Assembly: GCA_015179045.1 (NCBI GenBank) | Contig: WHUZ01000173.1 | Span: 1-52,493, forward strand | From: Kalaharituber pfeilii | Taxonomy: Eukaryota; Ascomycota; Pezizomycetes; Pezizales; Pezizaceae | Length of the DNA stretch: 52,493 nt | Direction of reading: 5' to 3' | Shown here: positions 1 through 9,594 of the stretch, in pieces | Numbering within the stretch: position 1 is the stretch's first letter | Layout: each line of letters opens with the position of its first letter | The notes under the pieces: model-generated | Told to the model about the DNA's origin: nothing | Databases searched by the model: none | Seen by the model: the letters and a program-made list of their open reading frames with translations, nothing else | Position numbers and translations under genes: made by a program

Positions 1-229
1 AGTTGTGGGAAGTGAGACGTATGGAAGGCTTAGAAGAAGATAGAAGGGCATGCTATATGTAGAGTTAGAGGCCAAGGTGTCATTGATGGTGGATGTGGAT
101 AAGGAGGAATGATGGAGTATGTACGGAGCAGTACGACGTGGTGATGAGAGGAGAATATGAGGAATTTAATCTGGATTTTAGAAATTGCGGTTCGTGTAAC
201 TACCTCATAATTACTCTCAAACGTGAGCG
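1..229. other. Left edge, no gene recognised
   Basis: This purine-rich leader to the minisatellite contains no convincing start, splice site or conserved motif. The open frame that crosses it on the minus strand comes from the minisatellite having no stop codons. Confidence 0.5.
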
Positions 230-484
230 TAATGGCTAGTCTCGCAGGTAATAGCCAGTCTCGCAGGTAATAGCCAGTCTCGCAGGTAATAGCCAGTCTC
301 GCAGGTAATAGCCAGTCTCGCAGGTAATAGCCAGTCTCGCAGGTAATAGCCAGTCTCGCAGGTAATAGCCAGTCTCGCAGGTAATAGCCAGTCTCGCAGG
401 TAATAGCCAGTCTCGCAGGTAATAGCCAGTCTCGCAGGTAATAGCCAGTCTCGCAGGTAATAGCCAGTCTCGCAGGTAATAGCC
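230..484. repeat. 19-bp minisatellite, about 13 copies
   Basis: A perfect or near-perfect tandem array of a 19-bp unit (TCTCGCAGGTAATAGCCAG) runs about 13 times. The first unit has a few changes (GGCTAG for AGCCAG) and the last ends in AGCCAC. Since 19 is not a multiple of 3, each strand cycles through all frames; the minus strand stays open and gives long artificial ORFs. The near identity of units suggests recent expansion or homogenisation. It lies about 1.6 kb upstream of the NLR-like gene. I see no sign that it is translated. Confidence 0.95.
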
Positions 485-1394
485 ACATCTTTATTTAGTG
501 CTTTTTTATAATTAATTTATCATTGTCAAATGAACTCTCGTCTCCTGCTGCTCGCCACACTACTGCACTCGGGCCCGTCTGCTTCTTAAGATTTTGCGTC
601 TCCGCTTAGGCTCAGCTTGGCAACCCCTCTCCTTAAGCTGATACACCAATGGAAGCGATTCACCAATGGGCCAGCCTATCCAGAAATAGTGCTGGATTGT
701 TTGGAATGCTGGATAGATCGCCTGTCCACTAACAGCGCACTGGCAAATGACTGACCGATGCGTTGGCAGGCCCTCAAAAAAGATACAGCAATGTGACGAA
801 TCGATGGGTCATCTGCTTAAACGACTCAGTGATATGACAACTCAGATATACAGTAACGTAACAAATTGCTAAAGCGACTGGCCAATTACTGTATGGCACA
901 CTGTACGGGATAAGTTGCCAGAAATCCATTCCAATCGTAAGCAAAAATTAGAAATAGGTTGCCTTGGTTCCCACCAGAATCTAGTCATATGGGACCGGAG
1001 CATTATAGTCCATCTTTTTCAGAAAGATGTTGGACAACTCTCTTCCCCTCAATTCTATAATACTCTATGGCGCTGGTTGTAATCTTCATCACTGGAAATA
1101 ACTGACATACCACCTAATCGAGCTATAGGTCATTCGAAATTGGACAAGTCCACCTCTTCTTAAACCCATCACGTCTCCAACCCCCCTCCAGCAGCTGCAA
1201 CAGCAGCCACTCCAGCTGCCACTCCGACGTCAACTTATATATAAAATACGCACAGCAGGTAGCTGACAGAAAGAGTCACAACAAAATTTCAGTCGAAGCG
1301 GGACGAAGTCTTCAGCAGCAGCACGCTGTCCTCCTTAGGCTAAACACAATTCTTCAAGATCCAAAAATACAGAAACTCCTGAGACACTCCGCGA
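485..1394. other. Intergenic, no gene recognised
   Basis: I see no coding region. Around 845-900 there are loose repeats of ACAGTAA and AAAGCGACT type sequence that could be the decayed end of a DNA transposon, but no paired terminal repeat was found. Confidence 0.5.
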
Positions 1395-1457
1395 TTTTTT
1401 TTTTTTTTTTTTTTTTATTTCACGTAACCCCGCTTGCAGCTGTTCGCCATGGCAGGG
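1395..1457 (-). mobile_element. Family B mini-retroposon (copy B1)
   Basis: On the minus strand this reads CCCTGCC..., a hairpin-forming body of about 41 bp ending GCGGGGTTACGTGAAAT, then about 22 A residues (the T run at 1395-1416). It matches copies at 7626, 44371, 46341 and 51160 in body, start point and tail. No clear target-site duplication is visible here, so the flanks may have decayed. Confidence 0.75.
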
Positions 1458-2360
1458 TCCCTGGACCGAAGTCCTTATGGCCCGGAGACAGGCACCTATG
1501 CAACTACATACAAACACGTCCCCTGATATGACATCAACGAAATGGCGTGATGTAAGAACGTCCATGTCTTGGGCAGTTGACTTCGTAGCTAAAGAGGTTA
1601 CCGCAGATGATCCTCCCTTCGCATCTGTCGGAGCACTCTTCCTTCTCCTCTACCACTGCTTCATCCATGTCCATCCTGTCATCTCGCTCCTTCCCCTTCT
1701 CTCTTGTACCCACTCTATTCCACTCGTACAATTCCGAGTGTAGCCATCTCCCAGACAACCTTACCTTCGCTAGTTTTTGACCATCCGACTCTACCTCCCC
1801 TTTTAGGTAGATTACGACCGAGCTGGTCTTCTTCCCTTCCCTCCTCTCCTTCTTCAACAACCATCGGGCTGCAACTATACTCCCCATCCATGGGTTCACT
1901 CCGCGATTACTGTTGAGTCTAGTGCCCAAAGCTCGACAATTGTTGGGAGTCAAGCTAGCATCACCATCTCCGACGTAAGCTCTGTTATATCTAATGGAAA
2001 CCTTGCCGCGGATACAATTCCAGGGACAGAGTCTTCCAATGCTGTTGGTGTCAGGAGACAACGAAATAGAGATTTTATCAAGAAATTGATCCCATTCTCA
2101 ACACACAACACTTTTGATAGCAAGGTTTCTCAAAGTTACTTAAGTTCTGCCACCACTTTCAATCCACCACAACAAGGAATTGCATCGGAGAACCCTCAGA
2201 GCCCTTCCGCCTCCATCTCTGCAGTGGGAAAATCTTTTGCCATGAGAACACTTGTTGATCGGTGGGTGTGGCCATTCCAACAGGATGAATTCAAAGAACT
2301 CTCAGAGTCGCTGGGAACAATCACGGATGTCCTGCATAAAATACTGCAGCTTGAGCACAT

Positions 2361-2422
2361 GTAAGTTACCATGAAGCAAGTTGGCGCCGGAGGTATACTG
2401 ACATGAGTGTTGCATGCATTAG
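2361..2422 (+). other. Intron in NLR-like gene
   Basis: The donor GTAAGT and acceptor CATTAG join exons in phase 2 (…LQLEH-M-DVTYKINSKLE…). Removing it keeps the frame open across the junction. Confidence 0.75.
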
Positions 2423-2457
2423 GGATGTTACTTATAAAATTAACAGCAAGCTTGAAG

Positions 2458-2542
2458 GTATGATAGAACTCTATAAAGTGGAGAGTTTACTGGCACTCTA
2501 TGTAGTAGCTAAACCTTTTTAATGGAGTAGACAATACCAGAG
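2458..2542 (+). other. Intron in NLR-like gene
   Basis: The donor GTATGA and acceptor CCAGAG link …SKLE to EKAYEWLSPLTFW, restoring the family's pre-NACHT motif. The preceding exon is only 35 bp. An alternative acceptor two bases upstream would break the frame. Confidence 0.65.
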
Positions 2543-2701
2543 AAAAAGCATATGAATGGCTATCGCCATTAACATTTTGGAGCACGCAAGATAATGTTTA
2601 TGCAAAGCACAAGCCTGGTACTGGGATCTGGATTCTGGAGCATGAAAAGTTTACCAAGTGGTTAAGAGGGGAATTCAGGGCATTGTTTTGTTATGGAATG
2701 C

Positions 2702-2763
2702 GTTAGTCTCCGTTCGTTCGAGGTGACGAATTGACAGAAAGAGCTGACTGTTCAAAACTATAG
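2702..2763 (+). other. Intron splitting the P-loop codon
   Basis: The donor GTTAGT and acceptor ACTATAG interrupt the proline codon of the Walker A motif: …CYGM-P-GAGKT. The joined product matches the family consensus exactly at the P-loop, which supports the boundaries. Confidence 0.8.
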
Positions 2764-2788
2764 CTGGAGCAGGAAAGACTATACTCAC
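2764..2788 (+). other. 25-bp micro-exon carrying the P-loop
   Basis: This exon encodes the P-loop core PGAGKTILT together with split codons on both sides. It is flanked by introns of 62 and 59 bp. Both junctions are in phase and agree with the protein family. Skipping it would remove the nucleotide-binding motif and shift the frame (25 is not a multiple of 3), so inclusion could act as an on/off control. Confidence 0.75.
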
Positions 2789-2847
2789 GTATCTTCCCCC
2801 TCCATAGAGCTTTCTCATATCGCCTATTAAGCAAAGCCTTTCTTTAG
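2789..2847 (+). other. Intron in NLR-like gene
   Basis: The donor GTATCT and the pyrimidine-rich acceptor CTTTCTTTAG join ILT to SLVIQHLIDKF in frame. Confidence 0.75.
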
Positions 2848-3459
2848 GTCCCTTGTCATCCAACATTTGATTGATAAGTTTAGCACAAAGCAAAAAACCT
2901 TTAGCAATGAGCGAGTTGGGGTTGCTTTCTTGTTTTGCAGCTATGACAACCAACATGCACAGACAGTGTCAAACCTCCTTGGATGCATTCTACGCCAACC
3001 GGAAAAGTGCTGCTATATTACACCCAATCTCAGTGAGCTTTATACTCAATATTGGGGTGAAGAGAAACGCAATCTGCCTCTGAATGAGGTGATAGAACGA
3101 ATCAAGAAATGTGCTTCAGCTCTTGGGAAAGTCTTTCTTGTGCTTGATGCATGAGATGAACTTGAACCTACCAATCGGCGTGAATTATTGCACATCCACC
3201 TGTTTGATCTCATCCACTCTCACGGCAACATACAGCTCTTCACAACATCTCGACCTGACCCTAATACTGATAAATTCTTTACAAAAAAAGGTTATTCAAG
3301 TCTGGAGATAATAGCCAAAGACAGTGATGTTAGGCTGTATCTCGAGTCAAGAATTAAAGGGTTTGCAAAAACAGGCGAAAATCTTTACAACCTGGTGTAT
3401 GCTGACCCCGAACTTCGAAATGAAGTGATAGACAGAATTTTACAGCAAGCGAATGGGAT

Positions 3460-3519
3460 GTAAGTATTATCCCGTTTCTGATTATTTACTTTAATTAATA
3501 TTGTTTTCTATTCGTGGAG
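3460..3519 (+). other. Intron in NLR-like gene
   Basis: The donor GTAAGT and the acceptor at 3518-3519 restore …QQANGM-FLIARLH…, the conserved segment after the NACHT core (GMFLLAKLH in relatives). Confidence 0.85.
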
Positions 3520-3867
3520 GTTCTTGATTGCTCGGCTTCATATTGCCTCTATTGCCAACATACCGAACCGCAAAAAGCATAAGCAGGCTTTGAATAATCT
3601 TCCTAAAGATTTGGACCATACTTATCACGATGCAATAAAGCGTATTCAAGTGCACAATGCTGAATCCTGGGAAATAATCCAAAAAGCACTTATGCTAGAC
3701 ACATTTACCTTGGACTGGTTGGAACCTGATACACTTTTGGATGCACTTGCTACACTTGAAGATACTGGCTTTGACAAGAATGACAGAGTAGATAAGGTGT
3801 ACTTGCTTTCCAACTGTGGAGGTTTGCTGATCGATGAGGAGCACAGAGACAATGTACAGAATAAGAT

Positions 3868-3936
3868 GTAAGTGATGGTTTATATTATTGGGTAATGGAA
3901 ATGGAGCTGATATTAACTGGACCCTGATGTTATTAG
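3868..3936 (+). other. Intron in NLR-like gene
   Basis: The donor GTAAGT and acceptor GTTATTAG join …NVQNK-I-NKFIVRFIHHSAKESFE…, the conserved block just before the C-terminal repeat region. Confidence 0.8.
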
Positions 3937-4599
3937 AAATAAGTTCATTGTCCGCTTTATTCATCATAGTGCGAAAGAGTCCTTTGAGAAAAATCCAAAT
4001 CTATTGTTCCCAAGTACTTGTAACATAACTGCACCCCTCGAGCTAATTGCTGAAGCACACTCCACTATTACACTTGTGTGTCTAGCATACCTAACGATGG
4101 TCCGAGGTGAAGCATACCAGGATGCTGAGAGGGATGGTAAAAACTTGAGCAGTGATTTTCCTTTCTTGTGGTACTCTTTTTGCTATTGGGGAATCTATGC
4201 CTCTAAAGCCTCAAAGGATCGTATCGAAAATAAGCTATACCAACATTTTGATCATGAACTGGATACAGGGTACTCGAATGACACACGCCAATATAGGGCA
4301 TTTGATATGTTCTGGAAGTTCAAGAACTATCCATCATTGCGAGATGGGAACTTAGATCAACGTATTCATGCAGCATCTGGGTGTGGCTCAATTTTTATAG
4401 CAGCTGTAATATTTGATTTGAGAATGTTAGTCAAAGAATACATTCTACGAGATCCAAACTTCATTGCATCTCTATCAGAATCCTTCCTAAATATATGTTT
4501 AACATCAGCAGCATGGAACGGAAATATGGACCTCTTCAGACAACTTTGGGTTAGGGCTACAGATATCAATATAAACTCAATCAATAATATAGTTGGATC

Positions 4600-5810
4600 A
4601 TGTATGAGAGCTATCACTCCTTGCTGGGCTGCAGCACTCAATGGACATGGCAAGGTGGTTGAGCTTCTGCTAGCAGACGACAGAGTTGACATCAATATGG
4701 CTAATAAAAATGGTGTGACACCATTATGTGCTGCTGCTGCCAATGGACACGGCAAAGTGGTAGAGCTACTGCTAGCAGACGTCAGGATTAACACCAATAT
4801 GGCTAATAAAAATAGCTGGACGCCTCTGAATGTCGCTGCTCAGAATGGACATACCGAAGTAGTCGAGCTACTGTTGTCGAATGCTAGGATCGACGTCAAT
4901 GCGCCTTCGAAAGGCGGCTGGACACCATTGAATATCGCATCCAAAAAAGGGCACAACAAAGTAGTAGAAATGCTACTGGCAGACAATAGGATCAACATTA
5001 ATAGGGCTGACGAAAATGGCTGGGCACCATTGCACACTGCAGCTGAAAAAGGGCACGACAAGGTAGTGGAGCTGCTGCTGGGAAATGATGAGGTCGATGT
5101 CAATACTACTACCAAAGATGGCACCATTGAACATCGCAGCTGATGAGGGGTACGACAAGGTGGTGGAGCTGCTGCTAGCGAATGACAAGGTTGACGTCAA
5201 TTTCGCTTCCAAAAAGGGCTGGGTACCGCTGAATCTTGCGGCTAAAAAAGGCCACGACAAGGTGGTAGAGCTGCTGCTGGCAGGCAACAGGGTTGATGTC
5301 AATATTGCTACCAGAATGGGCCTAACACCACTACATTTCGCAGTGGGCGAAGGGTACGACAAGGTGGTGGAGCTGCTACTATCGAATGATAAGGCCGACG
5401 TCAATATGGCGGCCAATTCTGGTTGGAAACCACTGCACATTGCAGCCAAAACAGGGCATCACAAAGTGGTGGAGCTGTTGTTAGCGAATGACAAGGTCGA
5501 CATCAATACAATTAACAAAGCAGGTGCGACACCGCTGTATGAGGCAGCTAAGGCGGGACATCACCAGGTAGTCGAGCTCCTCCTAGCAGTGAATGGCATT
5601 GATGTCAACTGCAGTAATAAGAACAGTGACACCCCACTGCATAAGGCGGCCGATAACAGCCACACCAAAGTGATAGAGCTGCTTCTTGCGCATGACAAAA
5701 TCGACATTACGAAGGTCAATGCTGCTTCCAAGACTGCCTTGGACTACGCGTCTGATAGTGGACACCACGAAATTGTGGCGATGTTACGCTCAAAGCTTGG
5801 GAACGGTAAC
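4600..5810 (+). repeat. Twelve tandem ankyrin-repeat units (about 102 bp each)
   Basis: I count 12 units of about 34 residues with the pattern NKNGWTPLHxAAxxGHxKVVELLLxNDxVDVN. They are alike at the DNA level too, for example the repeated GTGGTGGAGCTGCTGCTAG. Such similarity points to recent duplication or concerted evolution, as reported for repeat domains of fungal incompatibility NLRs. Unit 6 carries the 5-bp deletion: AAAGATGGCACCATTG lies where other units have GGC TGG GCA CCA. A GGC/GGC microhomology flanks the missing bases. Confidence 0.9.
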
Positions 5811-5820
5811 AAGGCGTAGC

Positions 5821-6224
5821 CGGCACTAGTCTCCGTCCTTTAGTTCCGTCACTGTGTTATTCATGTTAACCTCAATCATTCTATTCTGTACTTAATTTTC
5901 TTTCCCATTCGCAAGGAGGTTGTGCGAGAGTTGACGAATTGTGGGGGTTATATATATGTTCCGGTGTGACTCTGGCGTCGACAGCATGTTCTCACCGCGG
6001 GTCGAATTACAATGGGTCGATATCAGGGTAAGCGGTGACACGGGCTGACAGGTGTCATGGGAAATTGTCTATAAAAGAGTGGTCTTTGTATACATACTTT
6101 GCTATTATCACCGTCTCATTTGTATCACCGTTCTCTTGTTCGCTTTAGTTCTCATTCTGTTGTTCTTTCTGCACACGTCTTTTTTTTTTCCGGACTGTTT
6201 TTACATGCACAATAGTCCGCCATT
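5821..6224. other. NLR 3' flank, no gene
   Basis: This includes the probable 3' UTR of the NLR-like gene and a pyrimidine-rich stretch ending in a T run at 6180-6189. No conserved coding signal is visible. Confidence 0.5.
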
Positions 6225-6640
6225 TACAGAGGATGGGCTTCAGATTACGTACCCTGGCTGGCCTGCCGGGGGGCAAAGCCCTGCGGGCGTGGAGTCACAA
6301 GGTTGGCAAGGCGGGCAGGCCAGAATGCAGGTGGCGCGGGGACGAGGAGGAAACGGCGTCACACATATGGAAGAGGTGCAGGGTTTGGAGGAGGTGGCCG
6401 GGCGGGCTGGAAGCAATACGCCGGCCATCAGAGGCAAGCGAAGGAGAAGGGGACCCATTGATAGAACTATTGAGGTGGGTGGAACAGTAGCATGTGAGCC
6501 AGCGGTCTTAAATTTCTTGTTTCGACATCTGTTTACTTTACTTTATTTTACCTTACTCTATTTTCCCACTTTCACCTTTGTACGTAATACCTCGTCATAG
6601 CTCCCAAGGCGGCACGCGTGATATATATATATAAAAAGCC
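6225..6640 (+). mobile_element. 5'-truncated LINE: RT C-terminus plus 3' UTR
   Basis: The open frame to 6490 encodes the end of a non-LTR retrotransposon ORF2, with the pattern C-R-W-R-G-D-EEETASHIWKRC. This matches the C-terminal zinc knuckle of LINE reverse transcriptases (C..C....ET..H....C), except that the second Cys is Arg. A pyrimidine-rich 3' UTR follows, then a stem-loop at 6590-6620 and a short AT/A tail ending near 6638. The stem-loop and tail are the family A signature found in eight other places. Possible target-site duplication: CCGCCA..CAGAG near 6212-6227 and after the tail, with a 4-bp difference. The rest of the element is missing. Confidence 0.8.
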
Positions 6641-7250
6641 CGCCACAGAGAATTGAGCTTTCTCACCGTTCACTGATTTGTTCACTACACTTGCTCCTCC
6701 TCTCGACCTCCCAACAGAGGACCCATTATGTTTGGTAAGTGTGAGGCTGCTCATCCCTCTTACCGCTATAGCTAATGGCATAGTTTATATCTTCTTGATT
6801 TACTATTCTGAGTTGATGCCAGGCACCCTAGTCCGAGTTCGTTCATGAACTAGAGCCCAACCGCTGACAAGGTCTATATAGTGAAAATATCCGTCGGTCA
6901 CAATATGCTACCATAATAATTGATACTCAAGGATGAAGGATATTTCATACCTGAGCAATAGCTAATGAGGTAGTGATGATTAATGAGGAAAAAATAACAG
7001 ATAGGAACATGCGGGATGATGAAAGAGAATTTTGCTTCTGAAAACTAGGTTTCTGAGCCTCTCTACTACTACCAGTCAAATTTGACTGGCAACAGGCGTT
7101 ACGTTGGTACTTGAGAATAGGCCAATGAACGAAGGGGCCAAGGAATTAAAAGCGCCTCAGTTAGTAGTGGTACTTTCTGGTATGATAGACATTCTCAGTA
7201 AGTCAGTGACAACCCCTACTCTAATCGAAATCGTCACTAGCCGGAGTTTC
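6641..7250. other. Intergenic, no gene recognised
   Basis: An open frame of about 50 codons before the TTTA microsatellite (7104-7257) has a protein-like composition but no recognisable domain, so I do not call it. Confidence 0.45.
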
Positions 7251-7256
7251 ATGGTT

Positions 7257-7259
7257 ATG

Positions 7260-7295
<36 letters not shown>

Positions 7296-7299
7296 TTTG
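7257..7299. repeat. (ATTT)n microsatellite
   Basis: About ten uninterrupted ATTT units. Confidence 0.95.
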
Positions 7300-7625
7300 A
7301 TTTATTTTAGTTAACTCTTTATTTCTTTATTTCTTATTATTACTGCTACTCACACGCCATCAGGTGGGCTAGGCGGGCTATAGGAAATATGAAGAAATCT
7401 CATAGAATCCACGACCTCCACGAGGGATGTATACGACAAAAACAAACAAGAGCAACAGCCTGAGGTCACGACCAATAATCCGTGCTCCCAGCACGGTAGG
7501 AAAACTAGGAAAAGAACTTATGGCTTAAATGAGATTGTGGGTTTCTTATATATAGGTGCTGATATTCTTTTGACATATTTGGATGTGGAGATCAACAATA
7601 ACCTCCATCTAACCGATGTTACCTT

Positions 7626-7686
7626 CCCTGCCATAGGCTAGTAGCCTGTATGCGGGGGTTACTTGACCAAAAAAAAAAAAAAAAAA
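7626..7686 (+). mobile_element. Family B mini-retroposon (copy B2)
   Basis: The body CCCTGCCATAGGC…GTAGCC…GCGGGGGTTACTTGACC folds as a hairpin and ends in about 18 A. The flanks carry an imperfect 9-bp duplication, TGTTACCTT (7617-7625) and TGCTACCTT (7689-7697). Confidence 0.82.
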
Positions 7687-7699
7687 CGTGCTACCTTTC

Positions 7700-8720
7700 T
7701 TCGGCCCGAGCCCGATTTGTTGAATACGACGTACGGTAGGGCACGTGAGAGCTGCGTGTACCAAATCAATGCCGACTAGTGGCTCCAGACTGGATCTTGG
7801 CGCACGAATATCCGGTTTCTATATACTACTAGTAGCATGCAACCCCGAAGTCGCTCCCAGCACCCCAAGGCGTTGTGTGTTGTGACTGTTACTGTACGTT
7901 TGTGTGAATATAGTCCTTCCTTAGGTACATCTGGAGAATACAACTGGGGCTGTTGGGGGCTGAACACCTGCATGCCAAGATACTTGAGCACTTTGTGATA
8001 CGTAAAGAACTCATGTTGGTAAAGAGAAGTTGGCAGTTGCTATGGAGACCGTACCCGAAGTGTAGGAACCTCCATCGAATACATTCCACCGGACTTCTCT
8101 GCGCAAGTAATATACCACAGTACATCTCACTGCAGAGTACATACTAGCTGCAGACGATTGAATGAAACAAACTGGCTCTTTCGAAACAAGGTCACATGAA
8201 TATTATCCAAAACACTTCACACCTAGCGCCGTTACAATAACATCGCACGGTTCCAAGGCTCCATTTCAAGTTTAAACAACCCCTACATTATTGATAAGAA
8301 CGCTAACAAATCGAAACAAGGTACCGCACGACAGTTGTAAGTTAGGCGCCGGTACTATGAAAGATGAACAGGGATCCTTCTAGCGCCGGTAACGGAAACA
8401 AGCGACAGCGAACATGAGATGTGAAAAGGAGTGGGTAGGACAATCGAGTGATTGGTTGTATGGGACGCAGAGTAAATCCTAGGGCGTGTTTGTTTCCTAT
8501 ATATCAAGCGTTTGTAAGGCTTCTAGAAGCGTATTGCAACACTAGATCATTGTGCGCAATTATATCTGACTCGAAACCCCTGCGCTAATGCTGCGTTACC
8601 TGTCAGTGAAGATAGAAATATATGGTGTATATTTGCTGTTTGAGATAGAGTTGCTAACTTCCCCCAGGCATGAAATTCCAAGTCAACCTTGTGCAAGGTA
8701 GTTAGCGATCCAGTGCAGAT
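7700..8720. other. Intergenic, no gene recognised
   Basis: Only short overlapping ORFs without domain-like features are present. No repeat structure was identified. Confidence 0.5.
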
Positions 8721-8730
8721 GGATGAAGCT

Positions 8731-8733
<3 letters not shown>

Positions 8734-8778
<45 letters not shown>

Positions 8779-8821
8779 TCATTAATCGCATGCCGCCCTA
8801 TGGGCTATGGCGATGTTTAGT
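8734..8821 (-). mobile_element. Family A mini-retroposon (copy A1)
   Basis: The minus strand reads ATCGCCATAGCCC-ATA-GGGCGGCATGCGAT, a stem-loop, followed by TAATGATAT and about 42 A. An exact 12-bp target-site duplication GATGAAGCTAGA lies at 8722-8733 and 8822-8833. The outer stem is ATCGC/GCGAT here, against CTCGC/GCGAG in other copies, which is a compensatory change. Confidence 0.9.
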
Positions 8822-8833
8822 GATGAAGCTAGA

Positions 8834-9555
8834 GAGACCACACGCGCCGCGGGTCAAGCATCCTGGATGCAGGGTCCAGCGTTGCGGCAGTGACGCAGTT
8901 ACCCGGAAGCGTTTGTTTCAAGATCTTCTAGAACATTAATTGCGTGACCACACCCTATGGGCAGGTGATGCCGCGTGCATGTGCTGTGCGTCAGTAACAT
9001 CCAGATATATTAGCACCAGCTATAAAGCCGCCATGGGCGTGTTTCAAAGTTCCTCTCACCGGATGGTCCCAACTCTAAAGGATCCATGGGACTGGGACTG
9101 GAAATACAGTTGGTATGATGCTAAAACGTCATAACACAGGAGGCGGCGTAGTGTGTATTTTGAAGTTCATGAGTCAGGGGGTTTAAGCATTACAATACAT
9201 CCATACTAGAGATACCTGCAAGTTCTGTAGCACACGTATGAAACCTGTGAGGCATCGATTTCTTGAAACGAAGCGCCGTAGTGACAAAGCCACATATTGA
9301 GTTCAGAATGAGAGGTTTCCAATGGAGTGCCAGTGTTTCAGAGAGTAGCCAACAAACTCATCATCTGTTGCACCAAGGTATATCAGCAGCGTTCAGTTGC
9401 AGACTACTTTGAAAGTGTTCGGTGGCACCAAGGACCCTGAGCTGCGTGCCTGTATCAGGTGACCACTATTATCTGGGGAGCTCTAATGAGTCTACAATGT
9501 TTGGAAAGGAAGAACAGGTATAAGTGTACTTCAGCCGATGGATACAGTTACCAAT
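8834..9555. other. Intergenic, no gene recognised
   Basis: No coding or repeat structure that I can support. Confidence 0.5.
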
Positions 9556-9594
9556 TGTACGTCATATAAAAAAAAAAAAAAAAAATGTACGTCA
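9556..9594 (+). mobile_element. Poly-A-only retroposon insertion (copy A2)
   Basis: The sequence TAT plus about 18 A lies between two exact copies of TGTACGTCA (9556-9564 and 9586-9594). This is a target-site duplication around an almost entirely 5'-truncated retroposon. TAT is what precedes the tail in family A, so assignment to A is plausible but unproven. Confidence 0.65.

Larger units (their letters stand above)
1911..5820 (+). pseudogene. NACHT-ankyrin NLR-like gene, disrupted
   Basis: This is a fungal NLR-type (STAND) gene: a NACHT NTPase followed by 12 ankyrin repeats, the architecture used in non-self recognition and heterokaryon incompatibility. Exons I can join in frame are (start uncertain)-2360, 2423-2457, 2543-2701, 2764-2788, 2848-3459, 3520-3867 and 3937-5820. 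The first is Ser-rich. Then come the pre-NACHT motif WLSPLTFWSTQ, the Walker A GMPGAGKTILT (2695-2788), a FCSYDNQHAQT block, Walker B FLVLDA (about 3131-3151), the sensor TTSRPD, the helical lid (NLPKDLDHTYHDAIKRI), and ankyrin repeats of about 34 residues from 4600 on. Two lesions break it: an in-frame TGA at 3152-3154, directly after LDA of Walker B, and an apparent 5-bp deletion near 5118 that shifts repeats 6-12 into another frame. The N-terminal effector domain and true start are not resolved. It could still be expressed as fragments. Confidence 0.88.

Noticed and set aside
30..488. Long minus-strand ORFs over the minisatellite
   Set aside because: They arise from a 19-bp repeat without stops; the peptide is a pure repeat and there is no gene context.
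845..893. Tiny TACAGTAA…TTACTGTA palindrome as a MITE
   Set aside because: Only 8-bp inverted ends, no second copy in the window; chance is likely.
1534..2061. 175-codon minus-strand ORF overlapping the NLR 5' part
   Set aside because: It lies opposite a coding exon that has splice and motif support; the sequence shows no domain.
4366..5449. Minus-strand Ser-rich ORFs opposite the ankyrin repeats
   Set aside because: Periodic shadow frames of the ankyrin repeat DNA (SSSTTLSCP pattern).
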